Of a stretch of DNA of 15,374 nt, positions 1 to 6,799 are shown one piece after another (the stretch's first letter is position 1; every line of letters starts with the position of its first letter). The stretch comes from Bacteroidales bacterium. Its GTDB lineage: Bacteria > Bacteroidota > Bacteroidia > Bacteroidales > WCHB1-69. The DNA lies in NCBI GenBank assembly GCA_017964755.1, contig JAGCRI010000165.1, positions 1 to 15,374 on the forward strand, in the 5' to 3' direction. Made by a program: the position numbers and the translations under genes. The notes under the pieces were generated by a model. That model was not told the origin of the DNA. It saw only the letters and a program-made list of their open reading frames with translations, and did no database searches.

Positions 1-966
1 TACCTTGACCGTGCCCGCGCTGCAGTCCGCACCCACGGCGACATCTCGTTCTCTCAGGGCGGCTCTTTCTATGATGTGATTTATGGCATGAAGACTTTCG
101 GCCTTGTTCCGGAATCTGAAATGCGTCCGGGCGCTGCATACGGCGACACTCTGTCAGACCATACTGAACTGTCGGCAGTCTCTGATGCTGTTGTCAAGGC
201 AATTTCAAAAGGTGACCTTAAAAAACTGCAGACCGACAAAGATGGTGTAATGCTTTGGGAAAAGGCTATTAAGGCCATCCACTCTGCATATTTGGGCGAA
301 TGTCCTGAAAAATTTGTCTATAACGGTGTGTCATACACTCCAAAAAGTTTCTATGAATCTCTCGGACTGAATGCTGACGACTATGTTTCAATAACATCTT
401 ATACGCATCATCCTTTTTATGAAAAATTCGTGTTGGAGATTCAGGACAACTGGCGCTGGGCACAATGCTACAATCTGCCTTTGGACGAAATGATGCAGGT
501 GTTCGACAACGCCATTGAGAACGGATATACTGTCGCTTGGGGCTCTGACGTGAGTGAAGAGGGGTTCCGCAGCAATATAAAGAACGGTTTTTGTGTCCTG
601 CCCGACCTTGAAGCTAAAGCCGCAGCTGGAAGCGACATGGCACACTGGACAGGCCTTTCTGTCTCTGACCGTAAAAAGGAGTCTCAGAGCAAACCTACCC
701 CGCAGAGAATCGTTTCACAAGAGGAACGCCAGGTTGCGTACGACAATTGGGAAACGACTGATGACCACGGTATGCTTATCTATGGCACTGCCACCGACCA
801 GATTGGAAATGAGTATTATCTGGTCAAAAATTCGTGGGGCGATTACGGCAAATATAATGGAATGTTTTATGTGAGCAAGGCTTTTGCAAGATATAAGACA
901 ATGAATATCATAGTTCATAAGGATGCTGTGCCGAAAGATATCAAAAAGAAATTGGGTATAAAATAA
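1..966 (+). CDS. pepC: C1-family cysteine aminopeptidase (bleomycin hydrolase / aminopeptidase C type), 3' part
   Basis: The frame is open from the first base, so the gene is cut by the window edge and its true start is outside. The visible 321 residues cover the C-terminal part of a papain-like (C1B) peptidase that removes amino acids from peptide N-termini. The catalytic His lies in a DDHGM motif (His codon 766-768) and the catalytic Asn in VKNSWG (Asn codon 829-831). The active-site Cys is expected upstream and is not visible. The end, DIKKKLGIK, is typical of the Bacteroidales versions. It is unclear whether the protein is exported, because the N-terminus is missing. A GTG inside the frame at 76 is not a credible start, since conserved-looking sequence continues upstream of it. 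A terminator follows 29 bases after the stop, so this is the last gene of its transcript. The family is clear; the exact subgroup name is less certain. Confidence 0.9.
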   Translation, partial: YLDRARAAVRTHGDISFSQGGSFYDVIYGMKTFGLVPESEMRPGAAYGDTLSDHTELSAVSDAVVKAISKGDLKKLQTDKDGVMLWEKAIKAIHSAYLGECPEKFVYNGVSYTPKSFYESLGLNADDYVSITSYTHHPFYEKFVLEIQDNWRWAQCYNLPLDEMMQVFDNAIENGYTVAWGSDVSEEGFRSNIKNGFCVLPDLEAKAAAGSDMAHWTGLSVSDRKKESQSKPTPQRIVSQEERQVAYDNWETTDDHGMLIYGTATDQIGNEYYLVKNSWGDYGKYNGMFYVSKAFARYKTMNIIVHKDAVPKDIKKKLGIK

Positions 967-994
967 AAGTGTAATACTCTTTTATTAGCAAGTG

Positions 995-1030
995 AAAAAA
1001 AGAGCTGCGGTGTGCCGTAGCTCTTTTTTT
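995..1030 (+). terminator. Rho-independent terminator after the peptidase gene
   Basis: A 10-bp stem (1001-1010 with 1015-1024, one G-T wobble) closes a TGTG loop. It is flanked by an A-run before and seven T's after, so the stem can extend into the A/T tracts. It lies just downstream of the peptidase stop at 966. Confidence 0.9.
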
Positions 1031-1083
1031 GTTTATTGTGGATACTCTATTTTGCAACCCTTTATTAACTTGGGGCATTTTTT

Positions 1084-1129
1084 GAAATAAAAAATCTCAC
1101 AAGTTCACTTTACAATGACTTATGAGATT
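1084..1129 (-). terminator. Rho-independent terminator of the minus-strand tRNA-Ser
   Basis: A 12-bp inverted repeat (1093-1104 with 1118-1129, one mismatch) encloses a 13-base loop. Read on the minus strand, it is followed by a T-rich run (complement of the A-run 1089-1094). It sits 7 bases beyond the 3' end of the tRNA-Ser, where a terminator for that gene is expected. Confidence 0.75.
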
Positions 1130-1136
1130 AAAAGTG

Positions 1137-1223
1137 CGGAAAGTGAGGGATTCGAACCCCCGGACCCCCGAAGAGGTCAACAGATTTCGAGTCTGCCCCG
1201 ATCGTCCACTCTGGCAACTTTCC
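1137..1223 (-). tRNA. tRNA-Ser, anticodon CGA (codon UCG)
   Basis: On the minus strand, 87 bases fold as a class II tRNA. The 7-bp acceptor stem (GGAAAGT with ACTTTCC) is fully paired. The anticodon stem-loop is GCAGA-CTCGAAA-TCTGT, giving anticodon CGA. A long variable arm with a TTC loop is typical of tRNA-Ser. The T-arm has loop TTCGAAT. The discriminator base is G, as expected for Ser. CCA is not encoded. The -7 promoter box ends only 4 bases before the 5' end. Confidence 0.95.
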
Positions 1224-1227
1224 GCGG

Positions 1228-1235
1228 CAAAGATA
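1228..1235 (-). promoter_or_regulatory. -7 box of the tRNA-Ser promoter
   Basis: Minus-strand TATCTTTG, followed by C, fits the Bacteroidetes consensus TAnnTTTG. No TTTG-like -33 element is seen at the usual distance. Only 4 bases separate the box from the mature tRNA 5' end, so transcription would start almost at the first base of the tRNA. Confidence 0.65.
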
Positions 1236-1278
1236 CACTTTTTTTCGTTGGCATTATGGGCGTTTTTGAAAAAATTTG

Positions 1279-1286
1279 TATTTTTG
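1279..1286 (+). promoter_or_regulatory. -7 box of the tRNA-Leu(UAG) promoter
   Basis: TATTTTTG, followed by CAC, matches TAnnTTTG and ends 11 bases before the tRNA. No clear -33 TTTG is present; the nearest upstream TTTG (1265-1268) is too close, at 10 bases. It lies in the shared region between two divergent tRNA genes. Confidence 0.65.
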
Positions 1287-1297
1287 CACTCCCTTTT

Positions 1298-1379
1298 GCG
1301 GAAGTGGCGTAATTGGTAGCCGCGTTAGACTTAGGATCTAATGCCGTAAGGCGTAGGGGTTCGAGTCCCCTCCTCCGCA
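1298..1379 (+). tRNA. tRNA-Leu, anticodon UAG (codons CUN)
   Basis: An 82-base class II tRNA. The anticodon stem-loop is TTAGA-CTTAGGA-TCTAA, giving UAG. The variable arm is GCC-GTAA-GGC and the T-arm is AGGGG-TTCGAGT-CCCCT. The discriminator is A and CCA is not encoded. The acceptor stem is GCGGAAG against CCTCCGC, which leaves an A-C mismatch at pair 6:67. Confidence 0.95.
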
Positions 1380-1390
1380 CAATATGTCAT

Positions 1391-1428
1391 AAGACAGTAG
1401 CATGTTTGGCTTCTGTCTTTTTTTTTTG
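1391..1428 (+). terminator. Rho-independent terminator of tRNA-Leu(UAG)
   Basis: The stem AAGACAG/CTGTCTT continues past one T-T mismatch into AGC/GCT, with a 7-base loop (1402-1408). It is followed by a long T-run (1418-1427) and begins 12 bases after the tRNA. Confidence 0.9.
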
Positions 1429-1479
1429 TAAAAAGAAACTACATATTCTATTGTCTGTTTTACAACAGAACTTTTTTTG

Positions 1480-1487
1480 TAAATTTG
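1480..1487 (+). promoter_or_regulatory. Probable -7 box upstream of tpiA
   Basis: TAAATTTG, followed by CAA, fits TAnnTTTG. A weak -33-like TTTA lies 18 bases upstream (1458-1461). If used, the tpiA transcript would have an untranslated leader of roughly 130 bases. It is the only consensus-like box between the tRNA terminator and tpiA. Confidence 0.55.
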
Positions 1488-1625
1488 CAAGTTTAAAAAC
1501 AAAACCCAAATTTTAATGCAGTCATTGATGGGGCTGATTTGAAACATGGTGTCTATTTTATTGATATACATAGTAATAAATAGTGCTTATAAAGAGAAAT
1601 TTGTCAAATATTAAAATTTTAGATT

Positions 1626-2408
1626 ATGAAAGAGAAACTTGTTATCGGAAACTGGAAGATGAACAATACGTTTGAGCAGGCTGATGACCTTATCGGTGAT
1701 ATTTTTGACCTGCTTAAGGGATTCCATAAGAATACTGAAGTTGTGATTTGCCCGCCGTCAATCTATCTGGAGCTCGCAACAGACTATGCTGACGCTGAAG
1801 ATAGTAATTTCAGGGTGGGGGCGCAGAACTGCAGCCAGTTCAATAACGGGGCATACACAGGTGAGATTTCAGCTGAAATGCTTTCAGAATTGGAAGTGGA
1901 GTTTTGCATTGTCGGGCACTCGGAAAGACGCAAATATTTTGGTGAGACCGATGAGATTGTGGCTGAAAAGGTCAACCGGCTTATAGAGCAGAATATCATT
2001 CCTGTTGTGTGTTGCGGCGAGCTGCTTGAGGAACGTAAGGCAGGTAAGCATTTTGAGGTTGTTGAACGTCAGATAAAAAATGCACTTTTCCATCTTCCTG
2101 CAAATCATTTTGAACATGTGGTTATCGCCTACGAACCGGTTTGGGCTATCGGTACCGGTGAAACAGCGACTCCGGAGCAGGCTGAAGAGATACATGCCTT
2201 TATCCGCTCTCTTGTTGAAAAGCAGTATGGGGCTGAGGTCGCTTATAACACATATATTTTATATGGTGGCAGCTGTAATCCTAAGAACGCTCTTGACCTT
2301 TTCTCCCAGCAGGATGTTGATGGAGGCCTTATCGGCGGAGCCTCTCTCAAAGCTGCGGATTTCGTGGCTATAGTTGAAGCCGGAGATACTGCTATTAAAG
2401 ATAATTAA
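1626..2408 (+). CDS. tpiA: Triosephosphate isomerase
   Basis: This enzyme interconverts dihydroxyacetone phosphate and glyceraldehyde 3-phosphate in glycolysis and gluconeogenesis, in the cytoplasm. The 260-residue protein is a complete TIM barrel, slightly longer than the usual ~250. GNWKMN at 8-13 carries the substrate-binding Asn9 and Lys11. The electrophile His98 is in IVGHSERR. The catalytic base Glu170 is in AYEPVWAIGTG, which also begins the flexible loop, and YGGS forms part of the phosphate site. The ATG at 1626 is chosen because the N-terminal strand begins immediately after it; there is no Shine-Dalgarno sequence. It is the first of three close genes, with mpl starting 21 bases after its stop, which suggests cotranscription. 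Confidence 0.98.
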   Translation: MKEKLVIGNWKMNNTFEQADDLIGDIFDLLKGFHKNTEVVICPPSIYLELATDYADAEDSNFRVGAQNCSQFNNGAYTGEISAEMLSELEVEFCIVGHSERRKYFGETDEIVAEKVNRLIEQNIIPVVCCGELLEERKAGKHFEVVERQIKNALFHLPANHFEHVVIAYEPVWAIGTGETATPEQAEEIHAFIRSLVEKQYGAEVAYNTYILYGGSCNPKNALDLFSQQDVDGGLIGGASLKAADFVAIVEAGDTAIKDN

Positions 2409-2429
2409 CTGACAGATAACTGATAATAT

Positions 2430-3791
2430 ATGAAAGTCCATTTTATAGCGATAGGAGGCAGCGCGATGCACAATTTGGCAATCGCCCTGCGTTTGAAAGG
2501 TTATGAGGTTACCGGGTCTGACGACGAAATTTTTAATCCCGCACACGACCGATTGGCGAAATACGGAATCCTGCCTGAAACAATCGGGTGGGAACCTGAC
2601 AGAATAACGCCGGATCTTGATGCGGTTATTTTGGGTATGCATGCCCGCGAAGACAATCCGGAACTGCTGAAAGCCAAAGAGTTGGGTATAAAAATATATT
2701 CGTATCCCGAATATCTGTATGAACAGAGCAAAAACAAAACCCGTATCGTAGTCGGTGGCAGCCATGGCAAAACCACTATAACTTCAATGATTATCCATGT
2801 CTTGCAGCAAAACGGCATTGATTGTGATTATATGGTAGGGGCGCAGCTCGCCGGCTTCGAGGTCATGGTGAAATTGTCGGAGACAGCCCCGGTCATGGTT
2901 ATTGAAGGTGACGAATACCTCACTTCTCCTATTGACCGCCGCCCTAAATTTCACCTCTACCGCCCTGATGTGGCAATTATCAGTGGTATCGCGTGGGATC
3001 ACGTAAATGTTTTCCCGACTTTTGAAATTTATGTGAAGCAGTTTGAGATTTTTGCCGGCATGGTGCCTGAGAACGGTACATATATTTATTGTAACGATGA
3101 CGATGTGCTTCGCGAAATGAGTGCGAAAATCAATGTGCCGTCAAAAGTTCCTTATAGTGTGCATCCGCATCGTATAGCTGGTGGTGTTACATATCTCCTG
3201 ACAGATTTTGGCGATGTGCCGTTGCAGATTTTCGGCCGTCATAATTTGGCTAACCTCAATGCGGCTAAAGCGGCTGTACTCGCTGTCGGCGTCTCAGAAT
3301 CAGGTTTCTATAAGGCAATTTCAACTTTCAAGGGCGCTTCAAAACGGTTGGAACTCATTGCCCGTAATGATAATGATAACTGCTTGGTTTATAAGGATTT
3401 TGCCCATTCTCCGTCAAAGTTGAAGGCAACTATTTCTGCGGTGCGCGAACAGTATCCGGAGCACAAGCTGGTGGCGTGCATGGAGCTTCACACATTCAGC
3501 AGCCTCACTGAAGAATTCTTGAAGCAGTATGCAGGCTGTATGGATTGCGCTGATATTCCTATCGTTTTCTTTGACCCGCATGCGGTAGCCCATAAAAAAT
3601 TGCCGCCGCTGCATGCCGAGGCCGTTTCCAAGGCGTTTGATAATGACAAAATGGAGGTCTTTGATGATTCCAATAAGTTGAAAACGAGGCTTTTGAACGA
3701 GAATAATTATAATACTGTCTTCCTTCTTATGAGTTCCGGTAACTTTGGCGGAATTGACGTTGATGCGTGGGGTAGGGAACTTGCCGACTGA
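2430..3791 (+). CDS. mpl: UDP-N-acetylmuramate:L-alanyl-gamma-D-glutamyl-meso-diaminopimelate ligase
   Basis: Mpl reattaches the recycled murein tripeptide L-Ala-gamma-D-Glu-meso-DAP to UDP-MurNAc with ATP, returning cell-wall fragments to peptidoglycan synthesis. The 453 residues show the Mur-ligase order. An N-terminal Rossmann-like nucleotide-sugar domain begins FIAIGGSAMHNLA. The ATP P-loop is GSHGKTT at 110-116, with EGDEY at 159-163 and HNLANLNAA at 271-279. The C-terminal domain opens with DFAHSPSK at 323-330, where MurC has a YAHHP-type motif; this difference favours Mpl over MurC. Its presence implies a DAP-type peptidoglycan with recycling. It lies between tpiA (21 bases) and hflX (42 bases) and is probably in the same transcript. 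Confidence 0.93.
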   Translation: MKVHFIAIGGSAMHNLAIALRLKGYEVTGSDDEIFNPAHDRLAKYGILPETIGWEPDRITPDLDAVILGMHAREDNPELLKAKELGIKIYSYPEYLYEQSKNKTRIVVGGSHGKTTITSMIIHVLQQNGIDCDYMVGAQLAGFEVMVKLSETAPVMVIEGDEYLTSPIDRRPKFHLYRPDVAIISGIAWDHVNVFPTFEIYVKQFEIFAGMVPENGTYIYCNDDDVLREMSAKINVPSKVPYSVHPHRIAGGVTYLLTDFGDVPLQIFGRHNLANLNAAKAAVLAVGVSESGFYKAISTFKGASKRLELIARNDNDNCLVYKDFAHSPSKLKATISAVREQYPEHKLVACMELHTFSSLTEEFLKQYAGCMDCADIPIVFFDPHAVAHKKLPPLHAEAVSKAFDNDKMEVFDDSNKLKTRLLNENNYNTVFLLMSSGNFGGIDVDAWGRELAD

Positions 3792-3833
3792 TTGTTTTCT
3801 AATGAATAATTCTCTAAATCGAAACTTATAACT

Positions 3834-5030
3834 ATGCCAAGCCAACCGATAAAAACAGAAATAGAAGCCGAAAAAGCGGTGCTCGTTGGTGTCTCAACCC
3901 CTTCAACAGGATACGAAAAAGTGAATGAGTATCTCACTGAATTGGCTTTCTTGGTTGAAACTGCCGGCGGAGTTCCTGTGAAGAAATTTGTTCAGAATCT
4001 GCCATATCCCGATTCCAGGACTTATCTCGGCTCAGGGAAATTGGACGAGGTGGGTGCCTATATTTCGGAGAATGACATTTCGCTTGCGGTTTTTGATGAC
4101 GAACTGTCGCCCTCGCAAATACGAAATATCGAGCAGGTTTTGAAATGTAAGGTGCTTGACAGAACGCATCTGATTCTGGATATTTTCTCGAAGCGGGCTC
4201 AGACCGCCCACGCGAAGGTGCAGGTGGAGCTTGCGCAGTACCAGTATCTTTTGCCGCGCCTTACCAGAATGTGGACGCACTTGGAAAAGCAGCGTGGCGG
4301 CATCGGAATGCGCGGTCCCGGTGAAAAGGAGATTGAGACAGACCGCCGTATTATCCGCGACAGGATTTCGCTCCTTAAAGCCAAATTGCAGGAAATCGAC
4401 AAGCAGAAATCCACGCAGAGGGGAAATAGGGAGAAATATGTGCGTGTGGCGTTAGTTGGATATACCAATGTAGGCAAATCTACGATTATGAACCTGTTGA
4501 GCAAATCTGACGTTTTCGCTGAAAACAAGCTTTTTGCCACACTCGACACCACAGTCAGAAAGGTGGTATTCGACAACCTGCCGTTCCTTTTGTCTGATAC
4601 TGTGGGCTTTATCAGAAAACTTCCGCACACTCTCGTAGAGTCTTTCAAGTCAACTTTGGATGAAATTCGTGAAACAGACCTGCTTTTGCATGTGGTTGAC
4701 ATCAGCCATCCCGATTTTGAAGAGCAGATTGAAATTGTGAACCGTACTCTTTCCGAAATTGATGCTGGCGGGAAGCCTATGATTATAATATTCAACAAGA
4801 TAGATAATTACAAATGGGTGGAAAAGGAGCCTGATGACCTTACGCCGAAGGAAAAATGCAATATTTCTCTTGATGAGCTTAAAGCGACTTGGATGGCTAA
4901 AACCAAACAGCGCACCATTTTTATTTCGGCTAAAAATAAGGAGAATATAGATGAAATGAAGTCGGTTTTATACGATGAGATTAAGAAACTGCACATTCAG
5001 ATTTATCCGTACAATAATTTCCTCTATTAA
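3834..5030 (+). CDS. hflX: GTPase HflX (ribosome-associated)
   Basis: HflX is a translational GTPase that binds the 50S subunit and splits stalled ribosomes under stress. The 398 residues contain an N-terminal HflX domain (LPYPDSRTYLGSGKLDE near 56-72, then a glycine-rich RGGIGMRGPGEKEIETD segment at 154-170). The G domain follows with G1 GYTNVGKST at 209-217, a G2-like TLDTT near 236-240, G3 DTVGF at 255-259, G4 NKID at 321-324 and a G5-like ISAK near 365-368. All nucleotide-binding motifs are intact. The ATG at 3834 has no Shine-Dalgarno sequence and gives a family-typical N-terminus. It is the last gene of the tpiA-mpl-hflX run; recA downstream has its own promoter. Confidence 0.96.
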   Translation: MPSQPIKTEIEAEKAVLVGVSTPSTGYEKVNEYLTELAFLVETAGGVPVKKFVQNLPYPDSRTYLGSGKLDEVGAYISENDISLAVFDDELSPSQIRNIEQVLKCKVLDRTHLILDIFSKRAQTAHAKVQVELAQYQYLLPRLTRMWTHLEKQRGGIGMRGPGEKEIETDRRIIRDRISLLKAKLQEIDKQKSTQRGNREKYVRVALVGYTNVGKSTIMNLLSKSDVFAENKLFATLDTTVRKVVFDNLPFLLSDTVGFIRKLPHTLVESFKSTLDEIRETDLLLHVVDISHPDFEEQIEIVNRTLSEIDAGGKPMIIIFNKIDNYKWVEKEPDDLTPKEKCNISLDELKATWMAKTKQRTIFISAKNKENIDEMKSVLYDEIKKLHIQIYPYNNFLY

Positions 5031-5047
5031 ATCAACATTAAATTGTT

Positions 5048-5067
5048 AATAAATTTTTAAATTTATT
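5048..5067. repeat. AT-only inverted repeat upstream of recA
   Basis: A 20-base near-perfect palindrome (AATAAATT, a short T-rich centre, then AATTTATT) lies between the hflX stop and the recA promoter. It could be a weak terminator for hflX or a binding site in front of recA. A-T sequence this simple also arises by chance, so no function is claimed. Confidence 0.3.
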
Positions 5068-5101
5068 TCAAAAAAACTATTCTTTGAAAAGGAAAAAAAT
5101 A

Positions 5102-5109
5102 TATATTTG
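5102..5109 (+). promoter_or_regulatory. -7 box of the recA promoter
   Basis: TATATTTG, followed by CAA, matches TAnnTTTG, 29 bases before the recA ATG. A TTTG at 5083-5086 lies 15 bases upstream, shorter than the usual -33 spacing. No SOS box-like palindrome was recognised by eye. Confidence 0.65.
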
Positions 5110-5138
5110 CAACATTATTTATAACTAAAAAACATATT

Positions 5139-6143
5139 ATGGAAGATAAAGAAAAGACAAATCAGGAAAAACTTAAAGTACTCAGCAGCACACTTGAGAA
5201 GTTGGAAAAGACGTTTGGCAAGGGCGCCATAATGAAATTGGGGGACACGGCGATAGAAGGTATTGATGTGATTTCCACAGGTTCCATTGGTCTTGATGCT
5301 GCGCTTGGTGTTGGCGGGCTGCCGAAAGGGAGAATTATTGAAATATACGGTCCCGAGTCATCAGGTAAGACGACATTGGCTATTCATGCCATTGCAGAGG
5401 CGCAGAAGCAGGGCGGCATTGCGGCATTCATTGATGCGGAGCACGCATTTGACAGGTTCTATGCTGAAAAATTGGGTGTCAATACCGCCGAACTGCTTGT
5501 CTCACAACCGGATAATGGTGAACAGGCACTCGAAATAGCAGACAATCTGATTCGCTCAGGCGCAATTGACATTATTGTCATTGACTCTGTCGCTGCATTG
5601 ACACCGAAAAGCGAAATTGAAGGTGATATGGGCGAATCCAAGATGGGTTTGCAGGCGCGCCTGATGTCGCAAGCCTTGCGCAAACTTACAGCAACTATCA
5701 GTAAAACAGGCTGCTGCTGTATTTTTATAAACCAGTTGCGCGACAAAATCGGTATCGTGTTCGGCAATCCGGAGACAACCACTGGCGGCAATGCCTTGAA
5801 GTTCTATGCTTCTGTCCGTTTGGACATCCGCAGACAGTCGCAGCTCAAAGATGGTGACACGGCCGCCGGCAACAGGGTGAAAGTCAAAGTTATCAAAAAC
5901 AAAGTGGCGCCGCCATTCCGCACAGCTGAGTTTGACATCCTGTTCGGTGAGGGCATCTCAAAAATTGGAGAGATAATTGACCTCGGTGTGGAGAAGAATA
6001 TAATCAAGAAATCGGGCTCATATTTCTACTATGGCGACAGCAAGCTCGCTCAGGGCCGCGATGCGGTAAAACAGCTTCTTGCAGACAATCCCGAACTGTG
6101 TGACGAACTTGAAGCCAAGGTGCGTGAAGCTATGAAGGCGTAA
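5139..6143 (+). CDS. recA: Recombinase RecA
   Basis: RecA forms ATP-dependent filaments on single-stranded DNA and drives homologous recombination and repair in the cytoplasm. The 334 residues include Walker A GPESSGKTT at 71-79, a Walker B strand (IDIIVIDSVAAL), and the highly conserved loop region NPETTTGGNALKFYASVRLDIR. The C-terminus ends DELEAKVREAMKA and lacks the long acidic tail of the E. coli protein, which fits its shorter length. A run of three Cys (GCCCIF) precedes the INQLRDKIG segment. The ATG at 5139 gives a normal N-terminus (TLEKLEKTFGKGAIMKLGD). It is transcribed alone from a -7 box 29 bases upstream and closed by a strong terminator. Confidence 0.99.
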   Translation: MEDKEKTNQEKLKVLSSTLEKLEKTFGKGAIMKLGDTAIEGIDVISTGSIGLDAALGVGGLPKGRIIEIYGPESSGKTTLAIHAIAEAQKQGGIAAFIDAEHAFDRFYAEKLGVNTAELLVSQPDNGEQALEIADNLIRSGAIDIIVIDSVAALTPKSEIEGDMGESKMGLQARLMSQALRKLTATISKTGCCCIFINQLRDKIGIVFGNPETTTGGNALKFYASVRLDIRRQSQLKDGDTAAGNRVKVKVIKNKVAPPFRTAEFDILFGEGISKIGEIIDLGVEKNIIKKSGSYFYYGDSKLAQGRDAVKQLLADNPELCDELEAKVREAMKA

Positions 6144-6164
6144 TTGGCAAACCAACTTTATTGT

Positions 6165-6200
6165 ACAAAAAAAGAGGAGTGAAAACCCCTCTTTTTTTGT
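6165..6200. terminator. Bidirectional terminator between recA and tRNA-Leu(CAA)
   Basis: A perfect 13-bp stem (6165-6177 with 6188-6200) combines an A-run on one arm, a GAGG/CCTC core and a T-run on the other, so it works in both directions. It stops recA from the left and the convergent tRNA-Leu(CAA) from the right, whose 3' end is 4 bases away. Confidence 0.93.
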
Positions 6201-6203
6201 TCG

Positions 6204-6287
6204 TACCCGGGGCCGGGATCGAACCGGCACGAGTGTTACCTCATCGGTTTTTGAGACCGACGCGTCTACCTATTCCGCCACCTGGGC
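6204..6287 (-). tRNA. tRNA-Leu, anticodon CAA (codon UUG)
   Basis: On the minus strand, 84 bases fold as a class II tRNA. The anticodon stem-loop is TCGGT-CTCAAAA-ACCGA, giving CAA. A long variable arm and the T-arm GCCGG-TTCGATC-CCGGC are present. The discriminator is A and CCA is not encoded. The acceptor stem is GCCCAGG against CCCGGGT, leaving an A-C mismatch at pair 5:68 and a G-T wobble at 1:72. Confidence 0.95.
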
Positions 6288-6318
6288 AAAATCGTCCACA
6301 TCGGTACGAACTCGGCTG

Positions 6319-6326
6319 CAAAATTA
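6319..6326 (-). promoter_or_regulatory. -7 box of the tRNA-Leu(CAA) promoter
   Basis: Minus-strand TAATTTTG, followed by CAG, fits TAnnTTTG. It lies 31 bases upstream of the mature 5' end, leaving a normal precursor leader. No -33 TTTG at standard spacing was found. Confidence 0.6.
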
Positions 6327-6408
6327 CAAAAAAAATCAATCCGTTCCCGTGGTGCAAATAATTTTTTACGTTTTTTTCAAACAGTATTATTTATATTGAA
6401 AAAAATTG

Positions 6409-6416
6409 TATTTTTG
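6409..6416 (+). promoter_or_regulatory. -7 box of the rpsT promoter
   Basis: TATTTTTG, followed by CAC, is identical over 11 bases to the tRNA-Leu(UAG) box and lies 45 bases before the rpsT ATG. No clear -33 element is visible in the A/T-rich upstream sequence. Confidence 0.65.
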
Positions 6417-6461
6417 CACCCTGAATTTTAGAAGCAAATAAAAAAATTAAAACATTATAAA

Positions 6462-6713
6462 ATGACAAATCACAAATCAGCGTTAAAGCGAATCAGAGCA
6501 AACAACAGAAAGAGACTGGAAAACAGATATTTCATGAAAACAATGCGTACCAAGCTGAAAGATATCCGTTTGGTATCCGATAAGGCGGAAGCCACAAGCA
6601 AGCTGCCGGATGTTGTTTCAATAATTGACAAGTTGGCGAAGAAAGGTATTATTCACAAGAATAAAGCTGCCAACCTGAAGTCAGGTCTTATGAAGAAAAT
6701 AAATAAACTCTAA
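6462..6713 (+). CDS. rpsT: 30S ribosomal protein S20
   Basis: S20 is a primary 16S rRNA-binding protein of the small subunit. The 83-residue protein is strongly basic and helical, with the characteristic start MTNHKSALKRIRANNRKRLENR and a C-terminal IDKLAKKGIIHKNKAANLKSGLMKKI segment. Length and sequence match the family throughout. The ATG at 6462 has an A-rich leader without a Shine-Dalgarno sequence. It is monocistronic, between its own -7 box and a terminator. Confidence 0.97.
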   Translation: MTNHKSALKRIRANNRKRLENRYFMKTMRTKLKDIRLVSDKAEATSKLPDVVSIIDKLAKKGIIHKNKAANLKSGLMKKINKL

Positions 6714-6736
6714 TAAATTGTGTTTTCATAATGGGA

Positions 6737-6770
6737 AGAAAGCTTCGTAATTTTTGCGGGGCTTTTTTTG
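6737..6770 (+). terminator. Rho-independent terminator of rpsT
   Basis: The stem AGCTTCG (6741-6747) pairs with CGGGGCT (6757-6763), including two G-T wobbles. It has a 9-base loop and flanking A's opposite a seven-base T-run. It ends 30 bases before the next gene, so the following operon must have its own start. Confidence 0.8.
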
Positions 6771-6799
6771 TATTTTTACACCATTAAAATATTTTGATA

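Noticed and set aside
76..78. GTG start for the first gene
   Set aside because: The frame is open and protein-like from base 1, so the gene enters from outside the window.
2259..2765. 168-codon minus-strand open frame across tpiA and mpl
   Set aside because: It lies opposite two clear genes, spans their junction, starts from no recognisable signal and its product resembles no protein I know.
5031..5138. SOS operator upstream of recA
   Set aside because: Only an A/T palindrome is seen; it does not resemble LexA boxes I know, and Bacteroidetes recA control often does not use them.
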